The notes: generated by a model from the letters alone, not told the origin. A stretch of 36,713 nt of DNA from Hyphomicrobiales bacterium (GCA_009377755.1 WHTM01000048.1:1-36713), one strand, 5' to 3'; shown: positions 15,158 through 23,913, numbered from the stretch's first letter. Numbers and translations: made by a program.

Positions 15158-16596
15158 TGGCGGCGCTGTCAAAGGAGAGCGCCGTCGCCGTAATCGGCGC
15201 CGGCACGATGGGGGCGGGCATCGCCCAAGTCGCGGCGCAGGCCGGCCACCCGGTCTATCTGTATGACGTGGTCGGCGGCGCGGCGGCCAAGGCGATCGAA
15301 AAGACCGCCGCCGCGCTCGCCAAGCGGGTGGCGGCGGGTAAGCTCGACAACCAGGACTGCGACGCCATCGTCGGCCGGCTCACCGCCGCCGAGACAATCG
15401 AGCAGCTTGCGCCGGCCGCGCTCCTGATCGAGGCGATCGCCGAAGACATGGCCGTCAAGCGCGACCTGCTGGCCAAGCTCGAAAGCATCGTTGGGCCCGA
15501 CGCGATCCTCGCGACCAATACGTCGACGCTGTCGGTTACCGCCATGGCCGCCGGCCTGGCCCGCCCCGAGCGGGTCGTCGGCATGCATTTCTTCAATCCT
15601 GCGCCGGTGATGAAGCTGGTCGAAGTGATCCGCGGCATGGCCAGCGATCCCGGCGTGCTCGATACGGTGGAAGCGACCGCCGTCGCATGGGGAAAGGTGA
15701 CGGCGCGCAGCCGTTCGACGCCCGGCTTCATCGTCAACCGTATCGCGCGTCCCTATTACGCGGAGGCCCTGCGGCTGCTGGAGGAGGGCATGGCCGATCC
15801 GCCGACCATCGATGCGATCATGACCGAGGCCGGCGGTTTTCGCATGGGGCCGTTCACGCTGATGGACCTGATCGGCAACGACATCAATTACCGCTCGACG
15901 CGGTCCGTGTTCGACGCCTATGGCGCCGACCCGCGTTTCCGTCCCTCGCTGATCCAGCAGGAAATGGTCGAGGCCGGCTGGCTCGGGCGCAAGACCGGGC
16001 GAGGCTTCTATCGTTACGACGGAGGCGCCGAGATGCCTGCGCCATCTGCCGAGGGACCGGTCGACGGAGAGGTCATCCCGCTGCCGGACGGCTGGGAGCG
16101 CAAGCCGGTCAAGCTCGGCGCGATCCATCTCATTCCGACGGACGGCCGCCGCGCCGCCGACATCGCGCGCGCGCAGGGCGCTTCCGTGGCGGTGCACGAC
16201 CTGCGCTTCGACGGCGCGAGCCGGCGCGTCGTGCTCGCGCTCTCCGCGATGAGCGCGGACGAGCGCCGCGGCGTCGTCGCCAGTTTCCAGGCCGCCGGCC
16301 ACGTGGTGACGGTCGTTCCCGACTGGCCGGGACTCCTCGTCATGCGCACGGTGGCGATGCTGGCCAACGAGGCATTCGAGGCGATGCTGCAAGGCGTCGC
16401 CGAGGGCGAGGCGATCGACCGCGCCATGCGCTTCGGCGTCAACTATCCGCGCGGACCGGTGGAATGGGGCCGCGCGATCGGCCTCGGCCGAATCGTCGCG
16501 GTGCTCGATGCGATCCGCGCCGACACCGGTGATCCGCGCTATCGCGTGACGATGAATTTGCGGCTGGCGGCGCGCGATGCCGCGGCGGCCGGCTAG
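15157..16596 (+). CDS. 3-hydroxyacyl-CoA dehydrogenase with two C-terminal domains
   Basis: A 479-residue NAD-dependent 3-hydroxyacyl-CoA dehydrogenase of the long, PaaH-like layout. The Rossmann motif is GAGTMGAG (14-21). The active site has S123 (NTSTLSVT), His144 in GMHFFNPAP, Glu156 and Asn194 (GFIVNR). The first C-terminal domain ends near residue 290 (GRKTGRGFYRYDG). A second C-terminal repeat of about 160 residues follows (VVPDWPGLLVMR, NYPRGPVEWG). The frame is open far upstream (to 13927), but that part is a shadow of the two preceding genes; ATG 15157 overlaps the previous stop (TGATG) and is where homology begins. It is the second such enzyme in the operon, which suggests two rounds of oxidation on different intermediates. 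Confidence 0.92.
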   Translation: MAALSKESAVAVIGAGTMGAGIAQVAAQAGHPVYLYDVVGGAAAKAIEKTAAALAKRVAAGKLDNQDCDAIVGRLTAAETIEQLAPAALLIEAIAEDMAVKRDLLAKLESIVGPDAILATNTSTLSVTAMAAGLARPERVVGMHFFNPAPVMKLVEVIRGMASDPGVLDTVEATAVAWGKVTARSRSTPGFIVNRIARPYYAEALRLLEEGMADPPTIDAIMTEAGGFRMGPFTLMDLIGNDINYRSTRSVFDAYGADPRFRPSLIQQEMVEAGWLGRKTGRGFYRYDGGAEMPAPSAEGPVDGEVIPLPDGWERKPVKLGAIHLIPTDGRRAADIARAQGASVAVHDLRFDGASRRVVLALSAMSADERRGVVASFQAAGHVVTVVPDWPGLLVMRTVAMLANEAFEAMLQGVAEGEAIDRAMRFGVNYPRGPVEWGRAIGLGRIVAVLDAIRADTGDPRYRVTMNLRLAARDAAAAG

Positions 16597-16613
16597 CGAC
16601 AAGGGGCGACTCC

Positions 16614-17357
16614 ATGGAAATCGGCGGCACGAACGTCATGATCACCGGCGGCTGCGGCGGCATCGGCCTGGAAATGGGCCGGCTGTTCGCGGAGGCGGGC
16701 AAGGATGTCGTCCTGGTCGACGCCAAGATCGAATCCGGCGCCGCGCTGGCCCGCGACAATGCGCGCGTTCGTTGCGTCCAGTGTGACCTGTCGTCAGCTT
16801 CCGACATTGAGTGGGTGCTTAAGGACGAGCCCGCCGACATTCTCATCAATAATGTCGGCATCTCGCCCAAGTTCGACGACGCCGGCAATCGCGTGCGCAC
16901 CTGGACTATGACGCTCGATCAGTGGAACGCGGTGATGGCGACCAATGTCACGTCCTTCTTTCTCTGCACCAGGCTGTGTTTGCCGCACATGATGGAGCGG
17001 AAGTTCGGTCGCATCGTCAACATCGCCTCTTATGCGGCGCGCACTGGCGGCTATCAGGCGGCGGTTCATTACACGACGTCGAAAGCCGCCATTCTCGGCT
17101 TCACCAAGTCGCTAGCGCGCGAGGTGGCGCCCTATGGCGTGCGGGTCAACGCGATCAATCCCGGCCGCATCGAATCGCCGATGACGCGCGACGTTCCGAA
17201 AGAAGTGAGCGAGGCGATCATCCCGCAGATCCCCGCCGGGCGGCTCGGCGTTCCGCGCGACATCGCCAACGTCGCGCTGTTTCTCTGCTCGGATTTTGCC
17301 GATTACATGACCGGCACCGCCGTCGAGGTGAACGGCGGGCTCTATGTCGGGCCGTGA
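16614..17357 (+). CDS. Short-chain dehydrogenase/reductase, last operon gene
   Basis: A 247-residue classical SDR. The cofactor motif is TGGCGGIG (11-18), followed by D36 after the second strand (VVLVDAKI), which favours NAD(H). The NNAG motif appears as NNVG (79-82). The catalytic residues are S139, Y153 and K157 (YTTSK). The C-terminus has the usual TGTAVEVNGGLYVGP. It begins 17 bases after the dehydrogenase stop, outside the overlapping pattern but still operonic. Its stop is only three bases from the end of the convergent GST gene, so no room remains for a terminator. Substrate unknown; a 3-hydroxyacyl-CoA or cyclic alcohol is possible. Confidence 0.9.
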   Translation: MEIGGTNVMITGGCGGIGLEMGRLFAEAGKDVVLVDAKIESGAALARDNARVRCVQCDLSSASDIEWVLKDEPADILINNVGISPKFDDAGNRVRTWTMTLDQWNAVMATNVTSFFLCTRLCLPHMMERKFGRIVNIASYAARTGGYQAAVHYTTSKAAILGFTKSLAREVAPYGVRVNAINPGRIESPMTRDVPKEVSEAIIPQIPAGRLGVPRDIANVALFLCSDFADYMTGTAVEVNGGLYVGP

Positions 17358-17360
17358 GGC

Positions 17361-17987
17361 TCAGGCAGGCGGCACGAAGCCGGGCGGCAGCGTCCTAGCG
17401 TAGGCCGGCCGCCGCGCCATCGGCGCAAACCAGGCGGCAAGCGTGGGAGCCGACTTGCGCCAGTCCGGCGTGAAGCGGAAGTCGAGATACTGCAGCGCGA
17501 CGCCGAGGACGAGGTCGGCGGTCGACATGCGTTCGCCGCCGGCGACGCAGCGGCCGGGCTGCGCCAGCTTTTCGAAGGCCGCGAGCAGCCGTTCGATCCG
17601 TCCTTCCTCGCGCGCGATCACCACCGCGCTCTGCGTGGCTTCGGGCTTGCGAAGTTCGACCGTGCGCGTCGCCGTGGCGTCGATCATGCCGCTGGCTAGC
17701 GCCTGCAGACGCAGCATCTGCCACCGGGGCTCGCCCTCGGGCGGCACCAGGCGCCGTTCGGCAGGCAGCAGGCTTTCGAGATAATCGATGATCAGATTGG
17801 ACTCGTAGAGCGGTTCGCCTTGTTCGCGCACGAGCACCGGCACCTTGCCGATCGGAGCCATGGCGAGCAGCGAGGGGTCCGGCTTCCACGCATCGACGAC
17901 GGCGAACTCGTAGTCGAGACCTGTCTCGCCGAGATAGACGCGGACCTTGCGCACGTAAGGCGAGGTCTCCGATCCGATAAGCTTCAT
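17361..17987 (-). CDS. Glutathione S-transferase
   Basis: A 208-residue cytosolic GST. The N-terminal thioredoxin-fold domain starts MKLIGSETSPYVRKVRVYLGE, with the cis-proline segment GKVPVLV near residue 50 and the glutathione-binding acidic-Ser motif YESNLIIDYL near 62-71. The C-terminal helical domain includes STADLVLGVALQYLDFRF. ATG 17987 fits the family start; ATG 17996 (three residues longer) is also possible, and the frame is open much further. It is the third gene of a minus-strand unit after the barrel-like protein and TctA, 53 bases beyond the TctA stop. A GST in a catabolic unit may detoxify an electrophilic enone or catalyse an isomerisation; this is inference. Confidence 0.9.
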   Translation of the reverse strand: MKLIGSETSPYVRKVRVYLGETGLDYEFAVVDAWKPDPSLLAMAPIGKVPVLVREQGEPLYESNLIIDYLESLLPAERRLVPPEGEPRWQMLRLQALASGMIDATATRTVELRKPEATQSAVVIAREEGRIERLLAAFEKLAQPGRCVAGGERMSTADLVLGVALQYLDFRFTPDWRKSAPTLAAWFAPMARRPAYARTLPPGFVPPA

Positions 17988-18040
17988 GACCGCCATGCCA
18001 TCCGGTTCGACTGGGTGATCGCCGCTCGCGCGGAGCCCCT

Positions 18041-19555
18041 TCAGGCTTCGTTGGTGCTTTGCGAGATCAGGGTCGAGACCTCGCCGGAGCGCCGCTTCAG
18101 GTAGCTGGTGACGCCCACCACGATGAGGGCGGCGATGATCAGGGAGAGCGGAATCGGTCGCTCGAAGAAGATCATCGGCGTGCCGGCCATTTCGATCGAC
18201 TGGCGCAACGATTGCTCGAACATCGGTCCGAGCAGGAAGCCGAGGACCAAAGTCGAGATCGGCATCGAAAGCCGCCGCATCACGAAGCCGATGACGCCGA
18301 AAAGCAGGGCTATCCAGACGTCGAACAGCGTATTGCGCGGGGCATAAGCGCCGATGACGCAGATCGAAAGAATGATCGGTCCGAGAATGCTGTAGGGCAC
18401 AAGACAGATGCGCGCCCACAGGCCTACCAGCGGCAGGTTGAGGATGACGAGCACGGTGTTGGCGATCAGCATGCTGCCGATGACCGTCCAGATCAGCAGC
18501 GGCTGCTGCTCGAACATCATCGGACCGGGCGTGACGCCGCTGATCAACAGCGTGCCGAGGAGGATGGCGAGCGCCGGGCTGGTCGGAATGCCCAACGACA
18601 ACAGCGGAATGAAGCCGGCCATGGCGGTCGCATTGTTGGCGGCTTCCGGGCCCGCGACACCTTCGATCATGCCGGTCCCGAACTTCTCCGGCGTCTTGGA
18701 GACCTGCTTTTCCACGTCATAGGCGAGATAGGCGGTCAAAGCGGGCAGCATGCCCGGCAGCAGGCCGAGCACGAATCCGAGGCCGGAACCGCGCAGCGCG
18801 GCCTTGAGCCCGCGCTTCAGCAGGTCGCCCTTTGGAATCATCGACAGCCACGATCCGAGCTTGCCGGTATAGATCTGCGCGATCTTCTGGTCGACGCTGG
18901 TCAGCACCTCGGCGATGCCGAAGAGTCCGACGAGCACCGGCACGATGTCGAAGCCTTTCATCAGCTCGATGGTGCCGAAGTTGAGCCTTTGCGTGCCGGT
19001 GAGCGGGTCGACCCCGACGGTCGCCAGCCACATGCCGAAAATGCCGAGCGCCAAGCCGCTCAACAGAGAGGGGCCGGAGAAGCTGATCAGGGCGGTCATG
19101 CTGAAGAACACCAGCCCAAAATATTCCGGCGGCCCGAAGCTCAGGGCGACGCCGGCGATCTGCGGCCCGATGATTGCGATTGCGATCGTCCCGAAGACGC
19201 CGGCGATGTACGAGCCGATGGCGGCAATCGCCAGCGCTTGGCCGGCCTGCCCGTTCTTCGTCATCGGGAATCCGTCTTGGGCGGTGACGATCGATGAGAC
19301 CTCGCCAGGGATATTCATGAGGATCGCCGTCGTCGATCCACCGTACATCGCCCCGTAGTAGATGCCGGCCATGATAATGATGGCGCCGGTGGTTGGCAGG
19401 TAAAGCGCGACCGGCAACAGGATCGCCATGGCGGAGGCCGGGCCAAGGCCCGGCAGCACCCCTACCAGCGTGCCCAAAAGACAGCCTACGACCGCAAATC
19501 CGATATTGGCGAATGTCAGCGCGTTCAGCAGGCCATCAATGATCCCGATGCTCAT
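18041..19555 (-). CDS. tctA: TctA-family large membrane subunit, tripartite tricarboxylate transporter
   Basis: A 504-residue polytopic membrane protein. The segment LGTLVGVLPGLGPASAMAILLP near the N-terminus and the internal repeat GLLPGMLPALTAYLAYDVEK are TctA signatures, as is GSTTAILMNIPGE. Ten or more hydrophobic segments are evident. With a small TctB membrane protein and a periplasmic TctC binding protein it forms a secondary carboxylate importer. ATG 19555 (AAGGA seven bases upstream) is chosen; the upstream in-frame codons are not conserved-looking. It lies ten bases after the gene ending at 19566. Unusually, its TctB partner is on the other strand at 22007 and the TctC genes are 11-13 kb away. 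The -24/-12 promoter at 20212-20227 should transcribe it. Confidence 0.94.
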   Translation of the reverse strand: MSIGIIDGLLNALTFANIGFAVVGCLLGTLVGVLPGLGPASAMAILLPVALYLPTTGAIIIMAGIYYGAMYGGSTTAILMNIPGEVSSIVTAQDGFPMTKNGQAGQALAIAAIGSYIAGVFGTIAIAIIGPQIAGVALSFGPPEYFGLVFFSMTALISFSGPSLLSGLALGIFGMWLATVGVDPLTGTQRLNFGTIELMKGFDIVPVLVGLFGIAEVLTSVDQKIAQIYTGKLGSWLSMIPKGDLLKRGLKAALRGSGLGFVLGLLPGMLPALTAYLAYDVEKQVSKTPEKFGTGMIEGVAGPEAANNATAMAGFIPLLSLGIPTSPALAILLGTLLISGVTPGPMMFEQQPLLIWTVIGSMLIANTVLVILNLPLVGLWARICLVPYSILGPIILSICVIGAYAPRNTLFDVWIALLFGVIGFVMRRLSMPISTLVLGFLLGPMFEQSLRQSIEMAGTPMIFFERPIPLSLIIAALIVVGVTSYLKRRSGEVSTLISQSTNEA

Positions 19556-19565
19556 GATGCGATCC

Positions 19566-20147
19566 TTAGTTCTGAGGCGGGAGGCTTTCGATGCAATGGA
19601 AATCCGAGATCGGCAGGTAAACGGCTTCCTGCGCGCCTGCGAAGGCATTGCTCGGGCGCCACGAGCGCGGGAGTTCGTCCATGGCTTCGAGGCCGATCAG
19701 CGGGGTGTGCTGGTCGAGCCCGGCGATGGTGAGCCAGATCATCTTGGGATGGATGAACGCATAGGCCTTCTGCGCACGGAGCGCCTCAGCCTTCTCCATA
19801 TTGTCGAACGAGACGACGTGCAGGGCGCCCTGCGGGGAGACGGCAAACTTGTCGTCCGAGAGATCTTGGCCGGAAAACAAGTCGCGGCTCCAATCGATGA
19901 TGTAGGGACGCCATTCGAAGAAACCCCAGTCGGAGGTGTATTCCGGCGTGGTGAACGCCTCGGGGGATTCGATCATCCAGAGCGCAAGGTAGTTGCGGCC
20001 GACGCCGAGCGAGCGACGGAAGCGCTGGCTGGAACGGAAATAGGGCTTGGCCAGCATTTGGCCGATCTTGGGGCCGCTGTACCAGTCGTTCCACGACTGC
20101 TCTTTGGACGGGTCTGAAAAGTTGCAGCGCACAATATAAGCGTACAT
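19566..20147 (-). CDS. Possible dimeric alpha-beta barrel protein, unknown function
   Basis: A 193-residue protein. Its first 75 residues (YIVRCNFSDPS, SWNDWYSGPKIGQML, PYFRSSQRFRR, YLALWMIESPEAF) follow the same order of elements as the small barrel proteins at 28384-29077 and 29308-29640: a hydrophobic strand, an N-D/E-W-Y helix, an R-F strand and a YLA strand. This suggests an EthD-like ferredoxin-fold. The remainder, rich in aromatic residues (GFFEWRPYIIDWSRDLF), is not recognised. ATG 20147 is used although its ribosome site is weak; the sigma54 promoter at 20212-20227 would start near 20201, leaving a 54-base leader. It heads the unit with TctA and GST. A catalytic or binding role cannot be assigned. 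Confidence 0.7.
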   Translation of the reverse strand: MYAYIVRCNFSDPSKEQSWNDWYSGPKIGQMLAKPYFRSSQRFRRSLGVGRNYLALWMIESPEAFTTPEYTSDWGFFEWRPYIIDWSRDLFSGQDLSDDKFAVSPQGALHVVSFDNMEKAEALRAQKAYAFIHPKMIWLTIAGLDQHTPLIGLEAMDELPRSWRPSNAFAGAQEAVYLPISDFHCIESLPPQN

Positions 20148-20211
20148 CGACCGGAGGTTCCCAACGTCGTTCGATAGTGGAACGCGCGGACGACGTGCCC
20201 GCGCCAATGGG

Positions 20212-20227
20212 GGCAAGACTTATGCCA
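20212..20227 (-). promoter_or_regulatory. sigma54 (-24/-12) promoter for barrel protein-TctA-GST
   Basis: On the minus strand the motif is TGGCATAAGTCTTGCC, with exact GG-N10-GC spacing and near-consensus flanks. The predicted transcript start is near 20201. It lies back to back with the plus-strand promoter at 20380, leaving about 150 bases for shared activator sites. Confidence 0.75.
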
Positions 20228-20379
20228 GCACATCAAATCGGGCGCGGTCTGCTTTTGCGAGATAATAATTGTGTATGTCGACGACAGGGCACGTCGGCCG
20301 CTGTTCGCACAATGGACATAATCGGCCGCGCCGCTGCCGGAAGGCCGCGGTCGTCTTTCGCGGCGGGCGACTTGCCCTC
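20228..20379. promoter_or_regulatory. Shared upstream region between divergent sigma54 promoters
   Basis: This gene-free stretch separates the two divergent promoters. It contains AATTGTGTATGTC (near 20268) and, in inverted sense, CACAATGGACATA (near 20308), which could be activator half-sites. TTTGCGAGAT at 20254-20263 also occurs at 5056-5065 upstream of the main operon. No firm consensus can be drawn. Confidence 0.3.
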
Positions 20380-20395
20380 TGGCATGCCGCTTGCC
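20380..20395 (+). promoter_or_regulatory. sigma54 (-24/-12) promoter for FAD dehydrogenase-TctB-PrpD
   Basis: TGGCATGCCGCTTGCC has exact GG-N10-GC spacing and departs from TGGCACG-N4-TTGCW only at the sixth and last positions. The predicted start is near 20406, giving a leader of about 55 bases to the TTG at 20461. Confidence 0.75.
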
Positions 20396-20460
20396 ACCAG
20401 GCGTGTAACTGCATCGCCTCGTCGGCGTTTGTGCGGTGCACACTGAAATCGGAGCGTCCT

Positions 20461-21978
20461 TTGGATTCCAACGTGAGAGAGTCCGCCGACGTGATTGTTG
20501 TCGGCGGTGGCGGCGCAGGCCTTTCGGCCGCCGCGGAAGCAGCCCGGCTCGGCCGCAAGACAATCCTGCTTGAGAAGAACCCGGCCCTCGGCGGCAGCAC
20601 GGCGTGGTCGGTGGGGTCGATCTCGGCCACCAATACCCCTCATCAATTGAGCCGCGGCATCCTCGACACGCCGGACGACCACTTCGAGGACCTGGAGACT
20701 CTGGCCGGCAGCTACGCCAATCGTGACAACCGGGCGTTGCGGCGGCTGCTGGTCGACCGCAGCAATGAGATGCTGCACTGGCTGATGTCGATCGGGCTTG
20801 TGTTCGTCGGTCCCAATCCGGAGCCGCCGCATCGCCAGCCGCGCATGCACAACGTGCTGCCGAACTCGAAGGCGTTTCCCGACCGTCTCGGCCGGCATTG
20901 CCGCAAACTCGGCGTCGATATCCGGCTGAACGCGCTGGCCGAGCGGCTTATCGTCGAAAACGACCGCGTCGCCGGCGTTGTCGCCAGTTGCAGCGGCCGG
21001 CGCACCGAATTTCGCGCGCGCGGCGGAGTCGTGCTGGCGAGCGGCGACTACAGCGCGAGCGCCGAGCTGAAAGGCCGCTATGCCGGGGAGAATGCGGCGC
21101 AGCTTGAGCCAGTCAATCCGACCGCCACCGGCGAGGGCTTCAAGCTGGCGCTCGATCTCGGCGCCGTCATCGTGAACGGCGATATCGTGCGCGGGCCGAT
21201 CATGCGCTTCGTGCCGCCGCGGCGACGCAAGCTGCTGCAGCTTTTGCCCCCGCATCGCTGGCTTGCGCTGATCATGCGGTGGTCGTTCGACCACCTTCCG
21301 CCCGCGCTGCTGCGCCCGTTCGTCATGAGCTTCCTGACCACCGCCCTGGGGCCTTCGGTCGACCTGTTCAAGCGCGGCGCCATCCTGGTCAACAAGGAGG
21401 GCAAGCGCTTTGTCGACGAGCTCGACCGGCCGGGCCGCATGGTTCCGTTGCAGCCCGATCGAGAGGCGTTCATCATTCTCGACGGCCGGCTTGCGGCCGA
21501 GTTCTCCGCATGGCCCTATTTCGTCTCGACGGCGCCTGGCGTGGCCTACGCCTATTTGGACGATTACCGGCGGAATCGGAAGGACATCTTCCACAAGGCG
21601 AGCACCGTCGAAGGCCTCGCGGCCGCGATGGGCGTGCCGGCCGCCGCTCTCGCCGACACGATTGCCCGATGCAACACTGCGGAGCGCGGGCCGTCCGGTA
21701 GCGACGGGCGGCCGCCGCTCGCCGCCGGTCCCTATTATGGTCTTGGGCCGGTGAAGAGCTACGTCGTGTTCACCGACGGCGGCCTGAAGGTGTCGGAGCG
21801 GCTGGAAGTGCTGAAAGAGAGCGGCGACCGGATCGAAGGTTTGTTCGCGGCCGGCTCTGCCGGCCAGGGCGGCCTTCTGCTCGAGGGGCACGGTCACCAT
21901 CTGGGGTGGGCATTCATTTCCGGCAAAATCGCAGGCCGCAATGCGGCGCTGCGGGTCTCGTCTTTAGCTTCGACGTGA
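20461..21978 (+). CDS. FAD-dependent oxidoreductase (fumarate reductase/ketosteroid dehydrogenase-like)
   Basis: A 505-residue flavoprotein of the FAD-binding 2 family. The dinucleotide motif is VVGGGGAGLSAAAEAARLG (from residue 14), then LLEKNPALGGSTAWSVG. The C-terminal flavin segment is DGGLKVSERLEVL, LFAAGSAGQGGLLLEGHGHHLGWAFISGKIAGRNAA. Relatives include fumarate reductase flavoproteins, tricarballylate dehydrogenase and 3-ketosteroid delta-1-dehydrogenase, which add or remove hydrogen next to a carbonyl. TTG 20461 is proposed as start because GGAG lies six bases upstream and the FAD motif begins soon after; GTG 20473 is an alternative. The frame is open back to 20269, but that part overlaps the promoter. 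Absence of a signal peptide suggests a cytoplasmic enzyme. The substrate is unknown. Confidence 0.85.
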   Translation: MDSNVRESADVIVVGGGGAGLSAAAEAARLGRKTILLEKNPALGGSTAWSVGSISATNTPHQLSRGILDTPDDHFEDLETLAGSYANRDNRALRRLLVDRSNEMLHWLMSIGLVFVGPNPEPPHRQPRMHNVLPNSKAFPDRLGRHCRKLGVDIRLNALAERLIVENDRVAGVVASCSGRRTEFRARGGVVLASGDYSASAELKGRYAGENAAQLEPVNPTATGEGFKLALDLGAVIVNGDIVRGPIMRFVPPRRRKLLQLLPPHRWLALIMRWSFDHLPPALLRPFVMSFLTTALGPSVDLFKRGAILVNKEGKRFVDELDRPGRMVPLQPDREAFIILDGRLAAEFSAWPYFVSTAPGVAYAYLDDYRRNRKDIFHKASTVEGLAAAMGVPAAALADTIARCNTAERGPSGSDGRPPLAAGPYYGLGPVKSYVVFTDGGLKVSERLEVLKESGDRIEGLFAAGSAGQGGLLLEGHGHHLGWAFISGKIAGRNAALRVSSLAST

Positions 21979-22006
21979 GCGCGGCAGAAGGTACGAGGGA
22001 CCAGTC

Positions 22007-22468
22007 ATGGCGCATCGGATTCAGGGACTTATCTTCATCTTGTTGGGCATCGTGGCGCTGTTGGACAGTTGGCGCATCACCGAGGAGGTTCGCCCGACCG
22101 CCAATTTCGACGGCATCGGACCAGATCGGTATCTCGCCATCGTCAGCGTGATCATGATCGTATTGGGGGCGGCGCTTTCGATGCGGGCGAAGATCGCCGG
22201 CGAAACCTCGGACTGGAGCGACTTGCGCCGATGGCCCCCCGCGGACTTCGTGCTCATCGCAATCGTAATGGCGGCGTTCATCTGGATCATTCCGGTCATT
22301 GGATTTGTCGCCAGTTGTCTGCTGTTTTTTCTCGCCGCCTTCGGCATCCTGGGCGATCGGCCGTGGTGGCGCACCGTCGGATACGCCGTCGTTACGACGA
22401 TCGCCATCTATGTCATCTTCATCCACCTGGCCGACCTCTCGTTGCCGAAATCGTTCCTCGGCGTGTGA
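22007..22468 (+). CDS. tctB: TctB-family small membrane subunit
   Basis: A 153-residue protein with four hydrophobic segments (about 5-20, 43-58, 80-98 and 100-140), the size and layout of TctB. The RITEEVRPTANFDGIGPDRYLAIVSVIMIVLG segment after the first helix resembles the family's short periplasmic loop. It should pair with TctA at 18041-19555, although the two are on opposite strands under divergent promoters. ATG 22007 has GAGG about ten bases upstream. It follows the FAD dehydrogenase by 28 bases. Confidence 0.85.
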   Translation: MAHRIQGLIFILLGIVALLDSWRITEEVRPTANFDGIGPDRYLAIVSVIMIVLGAALSMRAKIAGETSDWSDLRRWPPADFVLIAIVMAAFIWIIPVIGFVASCLLFFLAAFGILGDRPWWRTVGYAVVTTIAIYVIFIHLADLSLPKSFLGV

Positions 22469-22494
22469 GTACGGTCAGCGAGCAGGAGAATGTC

Positions 22495-23913
22495 GTGAGC
22501 ACTGTTGAGGCCAAAGCTGGCGCCCTTGAGGGTGCTGCGGTGGATGGGTTGAGCCGAAAGCTGTGCGAAGCGGCTGTTGCCCTCCGCTATGACGACCTGC
22601 CCGGCGATGTCATCCACACCGCCAAGCTGCTCGTTCTCGATACGCTGGGCGTTATCGGCGCGGCGAATTCGGCCCCCGGCATTCAGGCCCTACACGCGCG
22701 TCTTGAGAGCTGGGAGAAAGCTGGGAGCGCGACCGCGCTGCTGGGCAAGCGACGCATGTCGCCGCCGAGCGCCGCGCTTGCCAACGGCGCAGCGGCCCAC
22801 GCGCTCGACTTCGACGATATCCATGACGAAGCGCGCGTTCATACGTCGGCGGTCTTGCTGCCGACCCTGCTGGCGATCGCGGAAGACATCGGCTCGATCG
22901 GCGGCCGCGACTTCATCCTGGCAATGGCGGTCGGCGCGGAAATCAACGCGCGCCTGGGCCTCGCCTGCTTCAATTGCCTCGATCACGGCTGGCACCCGAC
23001 CATGCTGTTCGGCGTCATGTCCTCGGCCGTTGCGGCGGCGCGCCTGCTGAAGTGCGATGCGGCGACGACGCTGGGCGCCCTTGGATTCGCGCATCATCTC
23101 GCGTCAGGCTCGGCGCAAAGCATATTGGACGGCGCGCTCACCAAGCGCCTCGGCCCCGGCTTTGCGGCGCGCTCCGCGGTCATGGCCAGCTATCTTGCCA
23201 GGGACGGGCTCAGCGGACCGCATCGCGCGATCGAGGGCCGGGCCGGCCTGTTCCTGCTGCAGGAGCGCGGCGAGGTGATTCCTGCCCGGCTGCTGGATGG
23301 TTTCGGGCAGGACTGGGAAGTTCTGAAGTACGGATTCAAGGCGTTTCCCTGCTGTCGCTGTTGCCACAGCACGATCGACCTCGGCCTGCAGGTCAATCGG
23401 CGCGGCATCAAACCGGAACAGGTGCGGGGCATTCGAATCTGGCAGCCGGCGGTGAATTTCCGCACGGTCGGAGCGCCCTACGAAGCGGAGCGCGACTCCG
23501 TCGTGCATGCGCAGTTCAATGCGGCCTACTGTTTCGCCCGCGCCCTGCATGACGGCGCCGTCGACCTGCGCAGCTTCCAGCGCCCGCAGATAAGCGATCC
23601 CGCCATCGCCGCGATTTCGGGCCGCACCCGGGTGATGCTGGACGAGTCCATGGATCCCATCGCCATGGGACCGGCGCGGGTGGAGCTGGACCTATCGTCG
23701 GGCGAAACGCTGGCGGTCGAGAGCTCGACTTTGCTCGGCGGGCCGGATTCGCCGCTGTCCGACCAGATGTTGATTGAAAAGTTCCGCTCGTGCCTGTCGA
23801 TCGGACTCGACGCCAAGCGCGATGCGATCGATGCCTTGGCGGATCGGGTGCTTCACCTCGATCAGGCCGAGAACGTCGCTGACCTGGTATCCGCGTTCCC
23901 GGCTAAAGCATGA
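22495..23913 (+). CDS. MmgE/PrpD family protein
   Basis: A 472-residue member of the MmgE/PrpD fold (2-methylcitrate dehydratase, cis-aconitate decarboxylase and iminodisuccinate epimerase relatives). Family segments visible are LVLDTLGVIGAA, SPPSAALANGAAAHALDFDDIHDEARVHTSAVLLPTLLA near residue 85, and FKAFPCCRCCHSTIDL in the second half, where the conserved Cys/His region lies. Such enzymes dehydrate, decarboxylate or isomerise small polycarboxylates. GTG 22495 is chosen for AGGAGA at 22484-22489; GTG 22465 overlapping the TctB stop is possible. The last codons and the TGA (23911-23913) lie within a palindromic repeat, so the native C-terminus may have been altered. The role in this pathway is unknown. 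Confidence 0.85.
   Translation: MSTVEAKAGALEGAAVDGLSRKLCEAAVALRYDDLPGDVIHTAKLLVLDTLGVIGAANSAPGIQALHARLESWEKAGSATALLGKRRMSPPSAALANGAAAHALDFDDIHDEARVHTSAVLLPTLLAIAEDIGSIGGRDFILAMAVGAEINARLGLACFNCLDHGWHPTMLFGVMSSAVAAARLLKCDAATTLGALGFAHHLASGSAQSILDGALTKRLGPGFAARSAVMASYLARDGLSGPHRAIEGRAGLFLLQERGEVIPARLLDGFGQDWEVLKYGFKAFPCCRCCHSTIDLGLQVNRRGIKPEQVRGIRIWQPAVNFRTVGAPYEAERDSVVHAQFNAAYCFARALHDGAVDLRSFQRPQISDPAIAAISGRTRVMLDESMDPIAMGPARVELDLSSGETLAVESSTLLGGPDSPLSDQMLIEKFRSCLSIGLDAKRDAIDALADRVLHLDQAENVADLVSAFPAKA

Noticed and set aside
15169-16602. Minus-strand open frame of 477 codons
   Set aside because: It is exactly antisense to the 3-hydroxyacyl-CoA dehydrogenase at 15157-16596, has His/Arg/Asp-rich composition and shows no family motif; long antisense frames are expected at this GC content.
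20233-21900. Minus-strand open frame of 555 codons
   Set aside because: Antisense to the FAD dehydrogenase with no recognisable domain and Arg/His/Gln-rich composition.
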